The notes beneath the pieces were generated by a model. It worked only from the letters and a program-made list of their open reading frames with translations, did not search any database and was not told where the DNA came from. Position numbers and translations under genes: made by a program. This document shows positions 23,318 through 33,966 of a stretch of 64,000 nucleotides of DNA, one piece after another (within the stretch, counting starts at the first letter, position 1; each line of letters begins with the position of its first letter). The stretch covers positions 246,616,251 through 246,680,250 of the forward strand of contig NC_081826.1 of the NCBI RefSeq assembly GCF_030867095.1. The letters run 5' to 3'. Source of the DNA: Alligator mississippiensis (lineage: Eukaryota > Chordata > Crocodylia > Alligatoridae).

Positions 23318-23415
23318 TTGAGAGAGAAACTATAGACAAAGTGACTTATCAAGCTGACAAGGCTAGTTAATATTAGAGTCAGGTCTCTGAGCCTTTGCTG
23401 TGGCCACTAATACTT
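23318..23415 (-). mobile_element. Degraded MIR-like SINE core
   Basis: GAGAAACTATAGACAAAGTG, ACTTATCAAGCTGACAAGGC and AGAGTCAGGTCTCTGAGCCT follow the core of the MIR-type SINE in the same orientation as the copy at 10,262. It is strongly mutated. Confidence 0.45.
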
Positions 23416-24309
23416 CTACCTCTTTATTGAATTGAATCAATCACCAAACTGAACTGAACTTAATAGATCAGCAAACAAGAAAAAAGAAAAAAAGAAGAAC
23501 AGGATCCACAGTGAGTTTTGAGAAACAGGCAACAACCCTTACGTTCCACAGCTGTACACAAGATAATGGTCAGTATATAACAGTAATATTAATACTTTAG
23601 ATAAATGATTACTTTCCATTCCTTTCTAAATGAATGATGGTTTGAGTAGATATCCAATGTTGAGAGGCTACAATGGAGCATTGTTACAATATTCAAGCAT
23701 TGGTAACGAAGGTGTAGCTCTTGGGTCAGTCACAACACACAAAAGAACAAGGAGCCCTTGCCTAAGCAGCTGCTTTATGGAGAACTGGAACACCACAGGC
23801 AAAGTCCCTCCAGAAAAGCATTTTGCAGAACCACTAACATTTGATCTTGTTCAGAGTAGGATAAACTGTGTGATAAACTCATTGGCTTTGAATAGAAACC
23901 AATAGCACATGAGGATTATGAGGGTGTAGACCTCTTAGATAAGCAAGAAAAATACTTACACTCAGGATTAAGAAGCAACAAGGGCAGAAATCACCAACCA
24001 TCGAACTGCTACAGCAGTATGGATATTTTAGGAAATGCTGTTGATGCTTTGTGTCTCAAACTGGCCTAGTGAGTCATTTGCATAATGCATAACTAGAAAT
24101 CCTTCCACTGATATCTCCTCCAGCAGAGATTGTTAGATGGACTGCCTTTAAAGCCTTGGCTGTCATCCCTCAAACTGGGAGATTAATAATGAGAAAAGAT
24201 TTCTCCAGAATTTGGGAGTAGTCAGATTATAGCTCAATCCAAGCCCACCCTCTACTTTTATAATGTGCATGTTGATGTATATATAGGGTAGGCATGGATC
24301 AAGTTATAA

Positions 24310-24311
<2 letters not shown>
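23416..24311. other. Unassigned interval
   Basis: No gene or repeat can be supported. A 91-codon frame at 23,630-23,905 has no recognisable domain and is probably fortuitous. Confidence 0.4.

Positions 24312-24342
<31 letters not shown>
24312..24342. repeat. (TG)n microsatellite, left half
   Basis: About 15 TG units stop just before the FB element. TG-rich sequence resumes on the far side at 25,181-25,216. Confidence 0.95.
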
Positions 24343-24345
<3 letters not shown>

Positions 24346-24641
24346 CTAGGGCTGTGAAAAGCTTTGATCACTGATTCTATTCAGAGGAGATTTGGCCTGG
24401 TTCAGTGAGCAAATCTGAATCCCAATTGAATCAGAAGACCCATTAATCTCTGCAAATTGAATCAGAAACCTTCAATTCAATTCAGAGAGATTCGACAATT
24501 AGGACATAGACACATCTTATATATTTTCTCTACACACCTCAAGGTACCGGGTGGCTCATGAACGCTGAGATAGTGAAGCAGATGGAGTGTCCCATGGGAG
24601 CGTGGGGTGGGTGGGGGAGGAGGGTTCCTCACATGATCAGC

Positions 24642-24693
24642 AGTGGACCCAGAAGTGGACCAGAAGCACTTCTGGTCCACTTCTGGGTCCACT
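24642..24693. repeat. Perfect 25-bp palindrome in the FB element
   Basis: Bases 24,642-24,666 are exactly complementary to 24,669-24,693, separated by CA. A strong hairpin would form in single-stranded DNA or RNA. Confidence 0.93.
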
Positions 24694-24838
24694 ATGGAGT
24701 ACATGGGGGACCCCACTCCCCCACCTCCAGGCTGAGCAAATGGTGCCTCCTGGGTCTGGGAGAGCACCTGGGGCCCCCCCATGGCTGATCGCTGAGCTGG
24801 GTGGGTGCAGCAGGGGGTCTCCTGTTCACTCAGTGGCA

Positions 24839-24882
24839 GATCCAGAAGTGGACCTGAAGTACTTCTGGTCCACTTCTGGGTC
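24839..24882. repeat. Second FB palindrome
   Basis: The 22-bp arms 24,839-24,860 and 24,861-24,882 pair at 20 of 22 positions without a loop. This is the same module as the palindrome 195 bp upstream. Confidence 0.88.
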
Positions 24883-25216
24883 AGCTACCGAGTGCATGGG
24901 GGACACCCCCCCCCCCGCCGCCCCCGCTCCCATGGGACGCTCCATCTGCCGCACCATCCCAGCATTCATGAGCCACCTGGTACCTCAAGGTATGCAGAAA
25001 AAACATAGACACAGCTTTATATGTCCAAATCACTGATTCTCTGAATCAGAATCGAATCTTTAGATACGGATTTGGCTGAATCGAATCAGGACAGTGATCT
25101 GAATCAGTGAATTGAATCACAGCCCCCCGAATCGGGCCAAATCCAAATTGAATACAGCCCGCTTCACCCACCCCTAATATATGTGTGTGTTTGTGTGCCT
25201 GTGCGTGTGTGTGTAC

Positions 25217-26904
25217 ACACATATTTTAAGTGTATTTCACCTACAAGTTAACAGTAAGCTATTCACCCATGAACTATGTCTGCATCCTGATTAAAAATAT
25301 CTTAAATCAATAAACTTTTAAATCACTCCACAATCTAAAAAGCCCACATATTGATCACCTTAATGTGATCTTTTCCAAGCATTGCTGATTTTATAGATAG
25401 TTTTATAGATTTACCTTAAATCTTCTTCTTTCATTTGGCTTTCCTTTTATAAGTGATATATTTAAGAGCAGACAAAATCTACACTCAATGAGCTTTATGA
25501 AATTGTGTTGTTTTTTCTTATTATTAATTTTTCTTTTATGCATATTTTAAAACAGCTACACTTATAATTTGTGAAAATGTTTTGAAATGATTGTCTAGTC
25601 TAAAGAGTTAAATTTATTAGATAAATGATCTGTATGGGACCAAAAAGATGGTTTTACATTTTAACGTTACATCTCCAAAACAAAATACTCCCTAAAGAGG
25701 AAATATTTTTCTTCACAATTTTACAGTAGTAGGCTTTTTTTTAATACTGACTTCATTTCATTTCTGCATAAAGTATTTGGGACTAGAATATTCCTGCAGA
25801 TTAGAATAGAATTTATCTGCCATTATCACCGTGTTCAGTGAAAAGGCTGTAATTAGAAATGCAGATTGCTACAGGAGACAAAAAACAAAATCAGTGATGA
25901 AATCTGAATACATTATTTGTACACGGATTGAACTGACAGTTTGAAATTAAATAGATCTGAAGGATTAAGAAGACATACAGTGTAGATTACATCTCATTTC
26001 TGTACATTATAAAACAAAAAATTAGGCCCAGATTATTATATGGCCTTTCCTGAACCTGAGGTTGGAATAATGCAAAATATGGTCATAAAGGTTTGTCTTA
26101 AGCTACAATATACTGAAGTCAGTCTCTAGAACATGTTTCTTGAAGTAACAGACCCTCCTCTTAAACATGTAAATGAAGCCATTGGGTGAAACTGTGCAGA
26201 GATTTTGAGTGAGGTGTCATCAGTAAACTGATAATACTCAGCTCCATATCTTATATATAGCCTTGTTTTAACTTAACTCTGACATAAAAGCTTCACCTCT
26301 CTCTTCAGGGTCATTTCCTGACTTTTAGCATAGCATCTAGCATAGTATAACAGTCCCATTGTCCCAAAGCTCCCACTGCAGTCAGCCTAGATTCACCTTT
26401 CAGATTTTTTTTAAATTGCAAGCTGTAATGTCATTCACAATTATACCAGGCATCCCCACAAAGCTATTAATAGTGTCCCCTTGGAGGGATTATCACCGTT
26501 TTTCATATGCAATGTCATCTGCATGTATTCCAAAGTTATTCTCTGCCTTGTCCAAACTTTTACGTTCCTGGTTTCATAATTCCTTGGCATTAGCAAGTTA
26601 GGACTTTTTTTTTCAATACCGGCGTACTATGGCTTTTCTTTGGAATAGTCTGTCTCTCTCCTAATTATTTAGGTTGCAAAAGCACCCCAAATATTCTTAG
26701 TGCTTCCTAAACACACACAAAAAAAAAAATACACAACTCTAAAATACATATTATACCATCTTCATCCTGAACACGTTGCTGCTCATTCAATTGTAGGTAG
26801 AGACCTGAATCTAAAGTAAAAATCGATATCTTTAATCTGAATATAAAAATACAGAACTTAATTGTGCTGTACAGCTCCATTAGCTATTTTTTCTATTAAA
26901 ATGA
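25217..26904. other. Unassigned AT-rich interval
   Basis: No supported gene or repeat, apart from A- and T-runs (for example 26,720-26,730). Confidence 0.45.
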
Positions 26905-26912
26905 CTCTATTA

Positions 26913-27238
26913 CAGTGGTTCTCAACCATTTTAGAATCAAGGCACCCCTGAATAGACTCAATGAACACCTCAGAAAATGCTACCTCTTACTTTTCTCTCA
27001 TTTTTGACTACAAAAAGCTAATAGAGCAATTCTTCTGTTGCAAAGAACACAGAAAGACCATAACACGTCAGAATGTTTTTTATGCTGTTGATTCCCATTT
27101 GAAATCTCAGGATTTAATCTTGTGAACCATTTTTGCACATCTAATAGTGGTAGCATTGTATGGCATCCCCTCTCCCACACCCTTGAAAGGATTTCAAGGC
27201 ACCCCAGGATACTGTGACTCCCTCCTTGAGAATCACTC
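26913..27238 (+). mobile_element. hAT-type MITE, copy A
   Basis: It begins CAGTGGTTCTCAACC and ends GAGAATCACTC, which are inverted ends typical of the hAT-Charlie group. Flanking octamers CTCTATTA (26,905-26,912) and TTCTATTA (27,239-27,246) agree at 7 of 8, the 8-bp duplication expected of hAT. It is 326 bp long and homologous along its length to the copy at 41,863. There is no transposase, so it was mobilised in trans. Confidence 0.85.
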
Positions 27239-27246
27239 TTCTATTA

Positions 27247-29304
27247 TAGTCACCAATGTAAATATCTAGTTGTGTGCATTTGTTTTAAATGAATGAAAGG
27301 ATTCACAGGGCTAGCATAGTTTCAGCTTCTTAACAGCTATTTATGTTAATGCAAGTTGCCTGTAAAATTCTCTATACATCACAGAAAACTTTTATCCCCT
27401 TGTGGATATCTGGAAAGAACTCATCAATATTGGAAGCAAGCAGCCAGGAAAGCTCAGTTTAAAACAAATTGCTTCCAAGTTTGCCAGGTTCATGAGCCTC
27501 AGGCCAGCTTGAAGTCAATGGAGAATTTTAAAATGATAAAAAATTTAGGGCAATAAGAAATATTACAAGTAAAATACTAGATGAGTTAGACCTAATGAGA
27601 GTCATCATTAATTCTACAGACAGGAATGTGTCAAGGCTGGAAAATGTCTTCTGGGAACAGCACTGAAGGAAAATGAGAGAAGCAGGAGCACATAGAGTCA
27701 TTTTCTAAGATCAGCATTTATAGAAAGCACATGTTGGGTCATTTCTTGCCTTTTAATATTACTGAGAGGAATAGCAACATGTGCAGTTTCTTTCCTTCAG
27801 AAAGGTGCTACGGTTCCCTTTCTATCCCCCACCTGCCACCTTTATTTTTTTCCTTCAGCTGCATTCACTATCCCTTAAACTGTAAGAAACATACTGTATT
27901 GGAGAAAAAGTCATCTTTCAATTCGATCATGCGAGTCTTACTGTGACAAGATGTTTACTGATCTCAGGAAATATATCTCCCTCTATCTGTGAAAAATATA
28001 GCTCAGAGGAGAGAATTCATACATAGGAGAGATCAGTGGTATTTCTACGGTTGCTCTTTCTAAAGTGTTACACCAGAAAGAAGTAATCTTCCTAGTCCCT
28101 ACAATTATCCCAGGTATGTATATTTTCCTGTAGTTCTTCATAGAAATGGCTGAAGACAGCAGAAGCCTCTTACAATATCCTGAAGCGAGGTCTGCACTAC
28201 CATAGTCCAGTGCAAGTTTCATACTGAAAATACCATACCAAATGAGTCCTCTCAGAATCCTCTTTCCAATACTGGTTAGTACCAGGTGCTCCTGAAGAAA
28301 ATTTAAAAGCCATAATTGTTCATTAATTTGCCCATGGGAGGTGAGGAGAATTTCTTCCTAATTCCATTCAAATGAAATGGATGCTTCCCAAAACATAAGG
28401 TTTAACAGTCCTTCTAAATGTCCTAGTTAGTGTAATATACTTTTTGGTTGTTTGTTCACCTGCTTAATAGAAATGTGAATCTAACTGAGTCTATAAAGTA
28501 TTGAAATGTGATTTCCTTGCATCTTTCTTCCCCTGAAGGAAACAAAACAAAAACAAAACAGCAAAGTCCCAATGAAACACTGCCTGAGCACTGGGCAATG
28601 AGATCTGTCTCTGTATTTTCCCTGAACCACCTTTTTAGCTTTTAAGTGACTGACTCCTCTTATCCTAGCACCAAAAACATCTGGAGTCTTTTAATTTGTG
28701 CAGTTCATTTGGGAAAGTCCCCTGTTTGCTGTCTCCATCTTTATCTGGTTGCCATTCTTAGTTACATGACTACTTCTTTGCTGTTGGAATTTCCTTGCCA
28801 ACACTAATACACGTACCTCCATTTCCGACATGCCCTTACCTGTTGCCAGAGAGTAAATATAGTCTCAGATCTGGAATGAAGAAGAAAGCCCTACTGTTGT
28901 GCATAGTTAATTTTAGGCAAACAATGATTAAGAGTTAATTACAATGCTCAATTCTTGATATTTTCCACTATGTTTGAATAGAATTAATTATTTTTCTAAG
29001 CTCACTTTCTGATTGAAATGTTATATTAATAAATACAAACTAAGGCACCAACCCAGAGAAGCTGATAGGACACAATATATGATTCATTGCAAAAAGGCTA
29101 TCTAGGTGGAAATTGCATAATATAAGTTACTTTATAAAGCAGCCTTTAAGGCATGCAGTGATGTTCACGTAGGCTAAGTACAGACAAATCAAAAAAATTG
29201 GGGCTGAATGGATTAAATCTTCACAGGTTAATCTAAACTGCATAGATTGAACTGATAGGCAAGTGAAGAGAGATTCGTTTTTGATTCTGGAAATGTAGCT
29301 ACAT
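27247..29304. other. Unassigned AT-rich interval
   Basis: No gene, RNA or repeat is recognised. The largest frames are below 80 codons. Confidence 0.45.
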
Positions 29305-30132
29305 GCCTGTAGTGGCCCAGGCCAGAAGGTGGGGTGCATGAAAGCATGTCTCCCTGCTCAGCTGGAACAGACAGCTTGGGACAAGTTTAGCCTACCCATC
29401 CCAGTTTAGCCTACCCTGTCACCGGCCCTGCCCTGATCTGGGTGCATGCGCCCACCCCTATACTCTGTCACTGCTTGCCCAGCCAGAGCAGAGTAGGGTA
29501 AAAGCATGGCTTGTCCAGGAGGTGCAGGGATGCTGGAGCAGCTTCTGCCACTGCGCACTGCTTGTCTGAGGCAGTGCAGCAGCACTGCCCCACATCTCCC
29601 TGCCCCAGCTAGGTGAGCGGCAGGAGGGCATAGCCTCCGCTCCCAGCACCTTCTACCACCCATCTGGAGTGCAGCCCAGCCCAGCCCACCCCACGCAGAT
29701 CCAGAGGCACATGCCCTCCCAGACTGGTGGCGAGAGCTGCCAGAGGAGCCACTGGAAGAGCAGCTCCTGGACTGGCTGCATGCAGTGGCAGGAATCCTGC
29801 ACCCCCCTGCCCTGGCTGGGCAGCTTGTCCCAGCCCCAGCCCCAGCCCCAATCCCTCCCTCACTGTGGGGATGTTGATCTGCACCCGCCCCCTTCCCTCT
29901 CCCCTCCACCCACCACAGCAGACTTACCAGCTGGAGGCAGCTGTGTCCAGCATTGTCGAGGAATACTGCCTGTATAGTCTATGGCCAAATCTCTGAATCA
30001 GTGCTGAATCTCTGGATCTGAATCAGCTGAATCAAATTCGGACGGTGATTCAAATCACCGAATCAAATCACTGTCCCTCCAAACCGGCCGAATCTGAATC
30101 CAAAACAAATACTTGCTGCTTTGCACAGGTCT
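29305..30132. mobile_element. Composite GC-rich repeat with an FB-family right arm
   Basis: The right 160 bp (about 29,970-30,132) is an FB arm, with CTCTGAATCAGTGCTGAATC, TCAGCTGAATCAAATTCGG and the end CTTTGCACAGGTCTA. The rest is a GC-rich segment whose right side, ending ACTTACCAGCTGGAGG near 29,935, matches the right arm of the element at 43,781-44,819 rather than the usual FB centre. A small direct duplication AGTTTAGCCTACCC is at about 29,389-29,416. The minus-strand frame of 167 codons is compositional. Confidence 0.5.
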
Positions 30133-30934
30133 AATTTGTATGACCCAAGGGCATGGAATTTAGTTAGAATAATATGTGTCTCTGTATAGATTCAAAATAT
30201 ATGGCAGGACTGCTCTCCTGAATTATCCAGAAATAGGATGTCATAGGTTACCATACATTCTCAGTAGCTGTTTCTGAAGCTGCAAAATACTCTAGTATAG
30301 TGCTATGCCAGAGACAAAAATCTAATAGCATGACACACAAATTAAAGGACTGCAACCCTCACAGCAAATTGTTGAAAGGTAGATTTACTTGGTATAGCTC
30401 TCAGAAAAAGAAGCCATCAAACAATCCAAACAAAATGAAAATGATAAAAATCAGTCAAAAGTACCAAGTTCTCTCAAAGAACTGGAACCCACATTTGGGA
30501 CTATGAACTATCTAATAAAATGTATACCATGATTATCAGAAATAGCAACACTTCAAAAGAATCGGAGGGCAGGTGGGGGGGGGGGGAGGAGAAGAGGAGG
30601 AATATAAAATGATATGTGGATAACAATCCAGAGAAGGAAGATCTACAAAACACAAAAACACATTATTACTCTCAAACCAAAACTAAAATATTATAAAAAC
30701 CGGGATATAAAACTGCAAGTAGATACTTTACAATGTATGGTTGGAGCATCATTGTAACCAGAGAGAATTGCAGTGACATAGGGGTTATGTGTTGATGCCA
30801 ACACAGCAAAACAATGTTCAAACAACCACCAAACTGGATGACCTTAAAGTTGCCACTGTAAAGTTAAAAATGAACCCAGAGAAGGGATTCTTGTAGCAGA
30901 TTTCTCCCATGCAATTTCATAGATGAACAAGATA
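30133..30934. other. Unassigned interval
   Basis: A-rich sequence with a G-run at about 30,575-30,586 and no recognised gene or repeat. Confidence 0.4.
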
Positions 30935-31272
30935 TAAAGGGGGTCAGCCTGCCATCCCAGGGCTGCTCTGACCTGGATCAATGTGCTGCCATGGGGCTGG
31001 CTGGGACACACTGGTGTTTCACTATGGGACTAACTGACAGGCAGCCCCTGCACTGAAGCACTCTCATGCCCCAGCCAGCCAGGGCAGTGTGTTGTGGTGG
31101 AGTAAATAACTCCGCCATAGGATAGTACTGCCAGATACAAGTACATCTGGCAGTACTATCCTACGGTGGAGTTAATTAGTGTACTCCATCCTAATAGCAC
31201 CACATGTGTAGACAGTGACATTTTATCATGGAGCTAATTAGTCAGCTCTTGCAGTAAACATCTCATGTAGAC
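30935..31272. repeat. Unclassified repeat with a long hairpin
   Basis: GC-rich sequence leads to a hairpin (31,099-31,187) and ends ATGTAGACATACCCTG, a terminus resembling those of small DNA elements seen at 2,843 and 40,131. A matching 5' terminus was not found, so the left edge is approximate. Confidence 0.4.
31099..31187. repeat. Hairpin, 38-43 bp arms
   Basis: The inner arms CATAGGATAGTACTGCCAGA and ATCTGGCAGTACTATCCTAC pair with one mismatch around an 8-base loop. Pairing continues outward with a few mismatches and gaps to the GGAGT...ACTCC ends. Confidence 0.88.
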
Positions 31273-31600
31273 ATACCCTGTGTGTAATTAAAGCATAGAA
31301 CTCAGTGCCACAAGACATTGTGGAAGCTGACAGTTTAGCCAAATTCAAGAAGGGATTGGAGAAATTGCTTGGAAGAAAGGTAGCTATTTACAGTCGGAGT
31401 CAGGGGTACAACCACTGAATCAGTGGTTGGAATTTCCTAAACCCTAAATGCTGGAGGCTGCAAGTGAGAGGAACAGCATAAAAAACCCTTGTCATATACT
31501 ACTCACTCTCCTTTTCAGCATCCACCCTCTGCCACTGTGTGATACAGGCCTATTTGTTACTGTAGATAGATCATGTGCTATGTCCAACTAAGAAATGCTA
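31273..31600 (+). mobile_element. CR1/L3-like 3' UTR fragment
   Basis: AACTCAGTGCCACAAGACAT, TTCAAGAAGGGATTGGAGAA and CCAAATGCTGGAGG-like text (CTAAATGCTGGAGGCTGCAA) follow the CR1/L3 3' UTR order, including CACCCTCTGCCACTGTGTGA near the end. The final tail was not preserved clearly. Confidence 0.65.
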
Positions 31601-31904
31601 CAAGCCTCCCTTAGAAAGAGAGGCCACTAGGAAAGCAACAATTAATTGCTTGGAACAACTAAAAACAGAACAGGGATGGGAATGGAGGTCAAAGGTTTAT
31701 AACTAGTGTGCCAAGGGGGGACGACACTGAGCAGAATACACTGGACAGTGCCTACTGGCCTTTGAATGAGTTGAAACTGCCCAGAGACAGGATCAGGCCA
31801 GGGACAGGAAAGCAGCTCTGCAGTGCCTAGTGATCCTCCAAGCACAGCTTTCTTCCTGGTGAGATGAACTGATGGTCTGTCAATAAATGGGAGCTCTTGT
31901 GTTC

Positions 31905-32076
31905 TTATGAGTGTGGCATGCTCCTTGGACCAACTCCATCAGCACATGGGGCTGATCTAATGCACACTGCTTGCTGCATCTGGATTCACTCTGAGACTCA
32001 TGGGTAGCACTGCAGGTTGGATGACAGGACTCCACAAGCTGGATACAGCCTATGGGCCATCTCTTTGACATCCCTG
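31905..32076. mobile_element. hAT-type element, right end
   Basis: It ends ATGGGCCATCTCTTTGACAT then CCCTG. The complement, CAGGGATGTCAAAGAGATGG, is the classic start of hAT-Charlie elements, which continue with text meaning 'GGCCCGCAGGC'-like sequence. The other terminus was not found. Confidence 0.45.
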
Positions 32077-32301
32077 GGCTGTACAAAAATAAGTTCGCCT
32101 TGGTATCAGAGTTGAATGGAAAGAAGAGAGTCAAATCCAGAGAACTGAATGATCTGTAAAGTATCTGGAGGGTCAATAGATAGGCAAAAGACCCAATTTA
32201 TTGGCTTACAATGAATCTCACAAATTGAAGACATGTTCAGAGATTACAAGTCTACCAAAAGCTTACTAGTACTTTTCTATTGGAATAAAGGAGATCATTA
32301 T

Positions 32302-32715
32302 GGGTGAATCCAGATGAGCATGCACATGGCATTTACTTGAAATAAACAGCAGAGGCACATACTTGTGTTACTGCTACTTGTCCCTGAGGAATGTTCCCAC
32401 ACGCATACTCTGATGTGTGGCTAATTGCCCCAGTAGGGGAAGCCGAGGGCAGCAGCCTTACCTGGCATCCTGGAGGTGTCCCAGGGCTGCAGCAGCAGTG
32501 ATCTGGGTGCACAGAGCCTGGCCTGTAGTAGGAGTGTGGCTCTGGCAGACTGCAGCCATGTGCACTGCCCCACTTTTTTTTTTTAAGGTACCAGGTGTTC
32601 CCGGTATCTAATTTTGGTTTTGTCCTGCAAATATGCACAGAGAACCTTTTTGCGTGCTCTGTGTGTGTTTTGTGGGGCTTCAAAAGCCTTTGAACTGCTG
32701 TAAACCACTGCATGC
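32302..32715. repeat. GC-rich element, tandem copy A
   Basis: This copy aligns with 32,905-33,385. Shared landmarks are CTGCTACTTGTCCCTG, then a GC-rich block with GTAGTAGGAGTRTGGCTC-type sequence, then CCCACTTTTTT and CTGCAAAT. It lacks open frames of interest. The GGGTGAATCCAGATGAGCAT start may be a terminal inverted repeat. Confidence 0.5.
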
Positions 32716-32904
32716 ACTACTGATAGTTGATTACCACTGTTAGTTTTTGAAGCAACTCAGCCAAGAAATACATCCACTATTATTTTAGTGCGTTATGTCA
32801 AGCCAATATTGGTATTTGTAATGAGTTAATTTCAGGTAAGAGACCATGGTATAGATGTAAGGAATTCAGGAGAGTGGAAGCGAGTTTAAGTTTCATACAC
32901 ATGG

Positions 32905-33385
32905 GGCACAACCCGATGAGTAGGAATGTGCATTTCCCCAGGGATAAACAGCAGTAGTGCACTATGCTCCACTGCTACTTGTCCCTGGGAAATGCCAATG
33001 CCACTCATGCTTTGGTGCATGGCATGTTGCCTTGAGTGGGGTAGGGGAGGCTGAGGCCCGCAACTGTGCTGGTCTTTGCTGCCTTACCTGGGGCCGCAGG
33101 GGCCTCTAAGAGCCACAGCCACAGCAATCCTGTAGCAGGTAGTAGGAGTATGGCTCCAGCCAGCCAGGCTTTGGTTTTGGGTAGCGGGCACTTCCACCAT
33201 GTGCTCCATCCCACTTTTTTAGGTGTAGGTTTTTTGACCCTGGGATCTTCCTGCAGTCAAAAAACTGTTCTGCACTGCAAATTAGGAGCATGGGGAAGGC
33301 CTGCATGTGTGGTGTGTAGTGCTGTAGATGGGGTCTGTAGTACCACACACTACACATCTGCACTTGCCTGGACACACTATGAAAA
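32905..33385. repeat. GC-rich element, tandem copy B
   Basis: A diverged second copy of the element at 32,302, in the same orientation and separated by about 190 bp of AT-rich DNA. It has ACTGCTACTTGTCCCTGGGA, GTAGTAGGAGTATGGCTCCA and ATCCCACTTTTTTAGG. The separation and differing flanks suggest independent insertions or an old local duplication. Confidence 0.5.
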
Positions 33386-33845
33386 GTATTCCATGTAATC
33401 CACAGACCAATGAACTATCTGAGAAAGATATATGAATAGTTAAGTGGATGCTAATTGGGCAAAAGAATATGGTTAGCGTCTTTACATCTGTTTCTAAATT
33501 ACCAAATCACATATATAGAATTATGGGCTCCACACACACACAGATTTTAATAATCAAAAAGTTCATGTCTGTCATACCTGCAAAAATGTCTTTTATAAGA
33601 CTCAAAAGTGACAAATCATGATAAAATAGAACAGAGCTGGATGGATAGAAAACATCAATTGAAATCCCAGTATGAAATAATACTATAAAACTGAAAGCAT
33701 TCATAGGAAATTATAGTATAACAACAAGAAGGCCAGTCAAGGTATGGTAAGTGAACCATGGATACAACCCAGGCCTTATGTAATGCACTGAAAAAATTGA
33801 TAGTTATTTAGATAAAATTGCAGATGCCTGAGGACTCAAACAATA
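33386..33845. other. Unassigned interval
   Basis: AT-rich with nothing supported. Confidence 0.45.
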
Positions 33846-33966
33846 CCTGGTGATAGAAAGAGAGACTGTAATGCTGAAGACCCAAGCAAAGAGAAAAATG
33901 TTCAACTAGCAATAATCACGCCTCGGATTAACCTTATTGGCTACAATACTGCCACTGCACCAATAT
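33846..33966 (-). pseudogene. RNU4: U4 spliceosomal snRNA pseudogene
   Basis: Read on the minus strand, GCAGTGGCAGTATTGTAGCC, AATAAGGTTAATCCGAGGCG and TGATTATTGCTAGTTGAACA match the first 70 nt of vertebrate U4 snRNA with few changes. This covers the U6-pairing stem II and the 5' stem-loop with the K-turn. The central region is lost or unrecognisable, and the match resumes at ACAGTCTCT of the 3' stem. The Sm-binding AATTTTTGA is not present. The copy is about 121 nt against about 141-145 for a real U4. It is a processed-type pseudogene and not a working gene. Confidence 0.85.

Larger units (their letters stand above)
24347..25176 (+). mobile_element. Foldback DNA element (FB family), complete copy in a microsatellite
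   Basis: The ends are TAGGGCTGTGAAAAGC and, on the complement, TAGGGGTGGGTGAAGC. It aligns along its length with the copy at 15,912, with the same arms, GC-rich middle and palindromes. The palindrome at 24,642-24,693 has 25-bp perfectly paired arms and a 2-base loop; a second at 24,839-24,882 pairs at 20 of 22. No transposase frame exists; the frames here repeat residues such as EVDQKCFWSTSGST because the palindromic module recurs. Confidence 0.78.

Noticed and set aside
24312..24342. Possible Z-DNA or regulatory TG tract
   Set aside because: An ordinary microsatellite; no further signal supports function.
29406..29909. 167-codon minus-strand frame
   Set aside because: Compositional frame in a repeat, with no domain.
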